Assembly: GCA_029938185.1 (NCBI GenBank)
Contig: JAOZVK010000284.1
Span: 1-7,424 of the forward strand
From: Bacteroidales bacterium
GTDB lineage: Bacteria; Bacteroidota; Bacteroidia; Bacteroidales; JAOZVK01
Direction of reading: 5' to 3'
Length of the DNA: 7,424 bases
The notes under the pieces were generated by a model. The model ran no database searches. It saw only the letters and a list, made by a program, of their open reading frames with translations, and had not been told where the DNA came from. Each line of letters begins with the position of its first letter. Within the stretch, counting starts at the first letter, position 1. Below are positions 4,669-7,424 of this stretch, piece by piece. Made by a program: the position numbers and the translations under genes.

Positions 4669-7079
4669 TAAAATTGAATCCTCCACAAAAACATTGGCAT
4701 AAATCCTGTTTGATAATCAGAGCTTAAATCTTTTTTACGTGGATTGTATGCTTGTGAATAAATATTTTTATTATTACTAACATTCTGTAAATCAACAGCC
4801 CATTCTTGATTTATATGTTTTCCGTTTAGTTTGAAACCAATTCTGATGTCTGTTCTAAAATAATCATCAAATTGTTTTTCATAAGCTTTAGACCAATCAT
4901 ATTCTGTTTGATTTTCAGCTATTGATTTATCTATATCTACTGGAACATATCGCTTTCCACCTGCATACACAACTTTTAAATCGACAGTTAAAGCACTATG
5001 CTTGCCCACTTTAAATTCGTAACCTCCAAGTGCATTAATTACATACCTACCATTATAAGCTGTGTTTCGTTCCGTATCGCTATATCCTTTATATTTTGAA
5101 TCAAAAACAGAAACAGTAGTTAAAAAATAATAACCTTTACTAAAAAACTTCTCAAAAGTAAGTTCAACACCATAATTTTGCCCCGTTCCTTCACTAACAA
5201 GGCTGTCTTCCATATCACCACCAAAATTGGTACCTGTATTAACCAAAGAAAACTCTGTTAATCGCTTATGTACAGGAATATCAGATAAAGATTGATAATA
5301 AGCTTCTGCTTTTATTCTAATATCACCCTGAAAAAGTTTATCATAGCTCAATACAACTTGATGCGATTTAGTCATTTTAAGTTCTTTATTTGTTCTATAA
5401 AAACTTCCATCTTTCAATCTTGTTTGTATGAAATAGTAATATCTTGGTTGTAACTGGCTGTGTAAGCCATAGCCTAATGTTAAAGATTGAGTTTTTGTTA
5501 AATTGTATTTAATTCCTAAACGAGGTTCAACTGTAAATTCTTCATTTATATCAGCAAAATGAGAATAAACTCCAGTATTAAGTGTAAAATCATCATTAAA
5601 TCTGTGTTTCCATTGCATATAAGCACGTATAAGAGTTAAACTTCCAGTAATATTATCAAAGTTTGGTCTAAAGTTTTCTTCTTTGCTTTGCCACACACTA
5701 TCCAATAATGAAATACTATATATGTCAGCATAAATACCTGTTGTAAAATAATTTTTTTTACTAAATTTTTTACTTAAATGTGTTGAAGCAGAGTATTTTA
5801 CTTCACTACCCTTCATACCATAGAAAGTATAATTTGAATTAAGTAAAAGTTTACCGTCATCATTAAATTTTAGTGAATCAATATAGGTCGTGGAACGTGT
5901 ACCTTGTATTGATAAAAATGTTTCGATTCTTGTTTTTTCATTAAAAAAAAATAAATGAGATAGACCCAAAACACCCATATCAGAGCCAAAGTCAAGGTCT
6001 ACACCTCCCATATCATAATCAGAATCTGCATCAGAATCAGCCTCAAGTTTGCCGCTGTCATGCAGTTCAATAAAACTTAAACCACCAATACCAATCAAGG
6101 AAAATCGACCATATTTTACACTCGGAAAATTCAGTTTAAATGTAAGGTCTTGATATTGTGGAATTGCCGAACCAGTACCAAAATCAATACCCATTTTTTG
6201 CATAAGTCCAAGAGTTGAGTATCTGTAATTTATAAGATACGAGGCTTTTTTGCCTTTCACAAAAGGACCTTCAGCTCCAAACTCAAAACCATTAAAACCA
6301 ACTTGACCAACATATTCACGATTTTGATTGTTACCTGCTCGCATTTTCAAATCAAAAACCCCTGATATTGCATTACCATACTCGGCAGGAAATGCACTTG
6401 TAAAAAAATCAGAGTTTGTCAATAAATTATTATTCAATATACTAACAGGGCCACCTGTTGTACCAAATGCTCCAAAATGGTTTGGATTTGGAATTTCAAT
6501 ACCATCAAGTCTCCACAACAAACCAGTAGGCGAATTACCTCTTATTATAATATCATTTCTACTATCGTTTGTCATAGCTACACCTGCATAATTTGCAACC
6601 ATTCGAGAGGGGTCGCCAAGACTTCCTGCAAATCGTTCAGTTTCTTCTATTGAAAACGAGCGTGCACTAACCATTGCCATTTTATTTAATGCTTTATCTT
6701 TTCGCTGCTTTGCAGTTATAACAATTTCTTCTGTTGTAATAACTTGCTCTTCAAGCTGAATTGTGAGTACAACCTCTTTACCCGAAGTTAAATTAATATT
6801 ATTTAAAGTTGCAGAATTGTATCCCATAAAAGAAACAACTATACCTCTACGTCCGATTGGTATATTTTGAAATTTAAATTCTCCATCGTTTTCAGTAATT
6901 GTGCCAATTTGTGGTTTCGAGTTTAATAGTATAATAGTTGCTCCAGGTAATGGCATTTGTGAATGCTTATCAATTACCTTACCTCGTATTGTTTGTGTGT
7001 ATTCATTTTGTGAATAGATTGAAATTGACAATAGTATTATCAAGATGCTTAAAAATATTTTTTTCATTGTTTTTATCAT
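4668..7079 (-). CDS. TonB-dependent outer-membrane receptor with carboxypeptidase-like regulatory domain
   Basis: An outer-membrane beta-barrel importer that takes up a scarce ligand using TonB-ExbBD energy. The first 23 residues are a signal peptide with a hydrophobic core, ending near YSQ. Residues about 30-110 are a carboxypeptidase-D-regulatory-like domain (RGKVIDKHSQMPLPGATI, then GTITENDGEFKFQNIP). The plug follows at about 140-250, with IIIRGNSPTGLLWRLDGIEI at 176-195 and the AEYGNAISGVFDLKMR segment. The rest is barrel, ending in phenylalanine as outer-membrane proteins usually do. At 803 residues it is shorter than SusC-type glycan receptors, and no SusD partner gene is in view, so a siderophore, metal or other small ligand is as likely as a glycan. 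An odd aspartate-rich stretch (348-367) lies in a probable extracellular loop. Translation may start at 7079 or at the ATG four codons later (7067), which gives a more typical MKK signal start. The ligand cannot be inferred. Confidence 0.95.
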   Translation of the reverse strand: MIKTMKKIFLSILIILLSISIYSQNEYTQTIRGKVIDKHSQMPLPGATIILLNSKPQIGTITENDGEFKFQNIPIGRRGIVVSFMGYNSATLNNINLTSGKEVVLTIQLEEQVITTEEIVITAKQRKDKALNKMAMVSARSFSIEETERFAGSLGDPSRMVANYAGVAMTNDSRNDIIIRGNSPTGLLWRLDGIEIPNPNHFGAFGTTGGPVSILNNNLLTNSDFFTSAFPAEYGNAISGVFDLKMRAGNNQNREYVGQVGFNGFEFGAEGPFVKGKKASYLINYRYSTLGLMQKMGIDFGTGSAIPQYQDLTFKLNFPSVKYGRFSLIGIGGLSFIELHDSGKLEADSDADSDYDMGGVDLDFGSDMGVLGLSHLFFFNEKTRIETFLSIQGTRSTTYIDSLKFNDDGKLLLNSNYTFYGMKGSEVKYSASTHLSKKFSKKNYFTTGIYADIYSISLLDSVWQSKEENFRPNFDNITGSLTLIRAYMQWKHRFNDDFTLNTGVYSHFADINEEFTVEPRLGIKYNLTKTQSLTLGYGLHSQLQPRYYYFIQTRLKDGSFYRTNKELKMTKSHQVVLSYDKLFQGDIRIKAEAYYQSLSDIPVHKRLTEFSLVNTGTNFGGDMEDSLVSEGTGQNYGVELTFEKFFSKGYYFLTTVSVFDSKYKGYSDTERNTAYNGRYVINALGGYEFKVGKHSALTVDLKVVYAGGKRYVPVDIDKSIAENQTEYDWSKAYEKQFDDYFRTDIRIGFKLNGKHINQEWAVDLQNVSNNKNIYSQAYNPRKKDLSSDYQTGFMPMFLWRIQF

Positions 7080-7113
7080 TAAATTTAAAAATTATTTTAA
7101 TTTATTTATGCAA

Positions 7114-7146
7114 CAAAGATATGCTGATATTTATTTTATTTTCAAA
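7114..7146 (-). promoter_or_regulatory. Predicted Bacteroidota-type promoter of the receptor gene
   Basis: On the - strand TATCTTTG (7121-7114) matches TAnnTTTG exactly, with TTTG (7146-7143) 21 bases upstream as the -33 element. The expected start near 7107 gives a leader of roughly 28-40 bases, depending on which ATG is used. No regulator operator (for example a Fur-like palindrome) was recognised. Confidence 0.6.
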
Positions 7147-7335
7147 TTTATGTTATTGATATACAGTATAAGTTTTGAATTGGTTTATACATGGGACGGA
7201 TGGTATACTTTGGGGATAAATGGTATTTTGGTATATTGAAGTGAATTATGTTTTAGGATAATCCTGAAAGTGTTTGCAAGACCTGTTGGCGTTTAAGACC
7301 ACTTAAAATCCGAAAATCTTTCATAATGTATTATC

Positions 7336-7368
7336 AAAAAAAAAAGCCTTACAATCTGGTGTAAGGCT
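7336..7368 (-). terminator. Intrinsic terminator of an upstream - strand gene
   Basis: On the - strand AGCCTTACA (7368-7360) pairs perfectly with TGTAAGGCT (7353-7345) around a 6-base loop, and a run of ten T (7345-7336) follows. On the + strand no T-run follows the stem, so it acts for a gene entering from the right, and it separates that gene from the receptor. Confidence 0.85.
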
Positions 7369-7382
7369 GGGGCTTATAAAAA

Positions 7383-7424
7383 TTAATAAATTACAACAAT
7401 ATTATTAGTTCTAATTTTATTCTT
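7383..7424 (-). CDS. Possible last codons of a - strand gene (partial)
   Basis: The terminator implies that a gene ends just upstream of it on the - strand. One frame reads from the edge to TAA at 7385-7383 and would end in RTNNIVVIY, with the terminator stem 14 bases on, a usual distance. Another frame ends at TAA 7393-7391 (ending ELIILL) and cannot be excluded. Too little is present to name a product. Confidence 0.3.
   Translation of the reverse strand, partial: KNKIRTNNIVVIY

Larger units (their letters stand above)
7080..7424. other. Intergenic region upstream of the receptor
   Basis: A 345-base stretch up to the window edge. It holds the predicted receptor promoter (7114-7146), a - strand intrinsic terminator (7336-7368) and possibly the last codons of a - strand gene. 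The middle, about 7150-7330, is AT-rich with short TGGTAT repeats; I see nothing I can name there. Short open frames here lack coding character. Confidence 0.65.

Noticed and set aside
4668..7079. SusC-type glycan receptor in a polysaccharide utilisation locus
   Set aside because: The protein is shorter than typical SusC, and no SusD-like lipoprotein or glycoside hydrolase gene is present in the window.
6938..7239. Two + strand open frames overlapping the receptor start
   Set aside because: They overlap the signal-peptide region of the receptor and its promoter, and their hydrophobic translations look like read-through of AT-rich DNA.
7261..7310. GCAAGACCTG stretch as another copy of the 4498-4528 inverted repeat
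   Set aside because: Only about seven bases (GACCTG) match, and there is no inverted partner nearby.

Overview
The window looks like chromosomal DNA from a member of the Bacteroidota. It is strongly AT-rich. The outer-membrane receptor has the carboxypeptidase-regulatory-like N-terminal domain usual in that phylum. Two upstream regions carry the TAnnTTTG -7 box typical of Bacteroidota promoters, and the starts lack clear Shine-Dalgarno sequences. Genus and species cannot be named from this sequence.

Layout. The left part holds two genes on the + strand. The first (1-1458) enters already open at the left edge and is a flavoprotein of the alkyl-DHAP synthase / YgcU type. The second (1683-3233) is a complete FGGY-family carbohydrate/polyol kinase. 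The right part holds two genes on the - strand. A complete 803-residue TonB-dependent receptor (7079-4668) is followed by a 272-residue membrane-anchored protein of unknown function (4362-3544). The kinase and the unknown protein converge. At the far right, a strong intrinsic terminator on the - strand (7336-7368) shows that another - strand gene ends at or just beyond the edge.

How the genes may work together. The flavoprotein and the kinase could form a small metabolic module in which a polyol or sugar is phosphorylated and a related hydroxy- or ether-type substrate is handled by the FAD enzyme. E. coli has a similar unexplained neighbourhood (ygcU and ygcE). The substrate is unknown. The receptor and the 272-residue protein appear to have separate promoters and no visible functional link to the left pair.

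The most unusual content is between the genes. A roughly 35-46 bp element (AAGGTCTTCG, about 15 variable bases, then GCTTACGCATTTT) occurs four times, once downstream of each of the four genes, always in the sense orientation of that gene. In three cases it begins within 0-1 base of the stop codon or overlaps it. A second repeat of about 100 bp with nested inverted repeats lies beside two of these copies. Between the convergent genes the pieces build a nested palindromic structure of about 250 bp. No complete mobile element, CRISPR array, tRNA or rRNA was seen.
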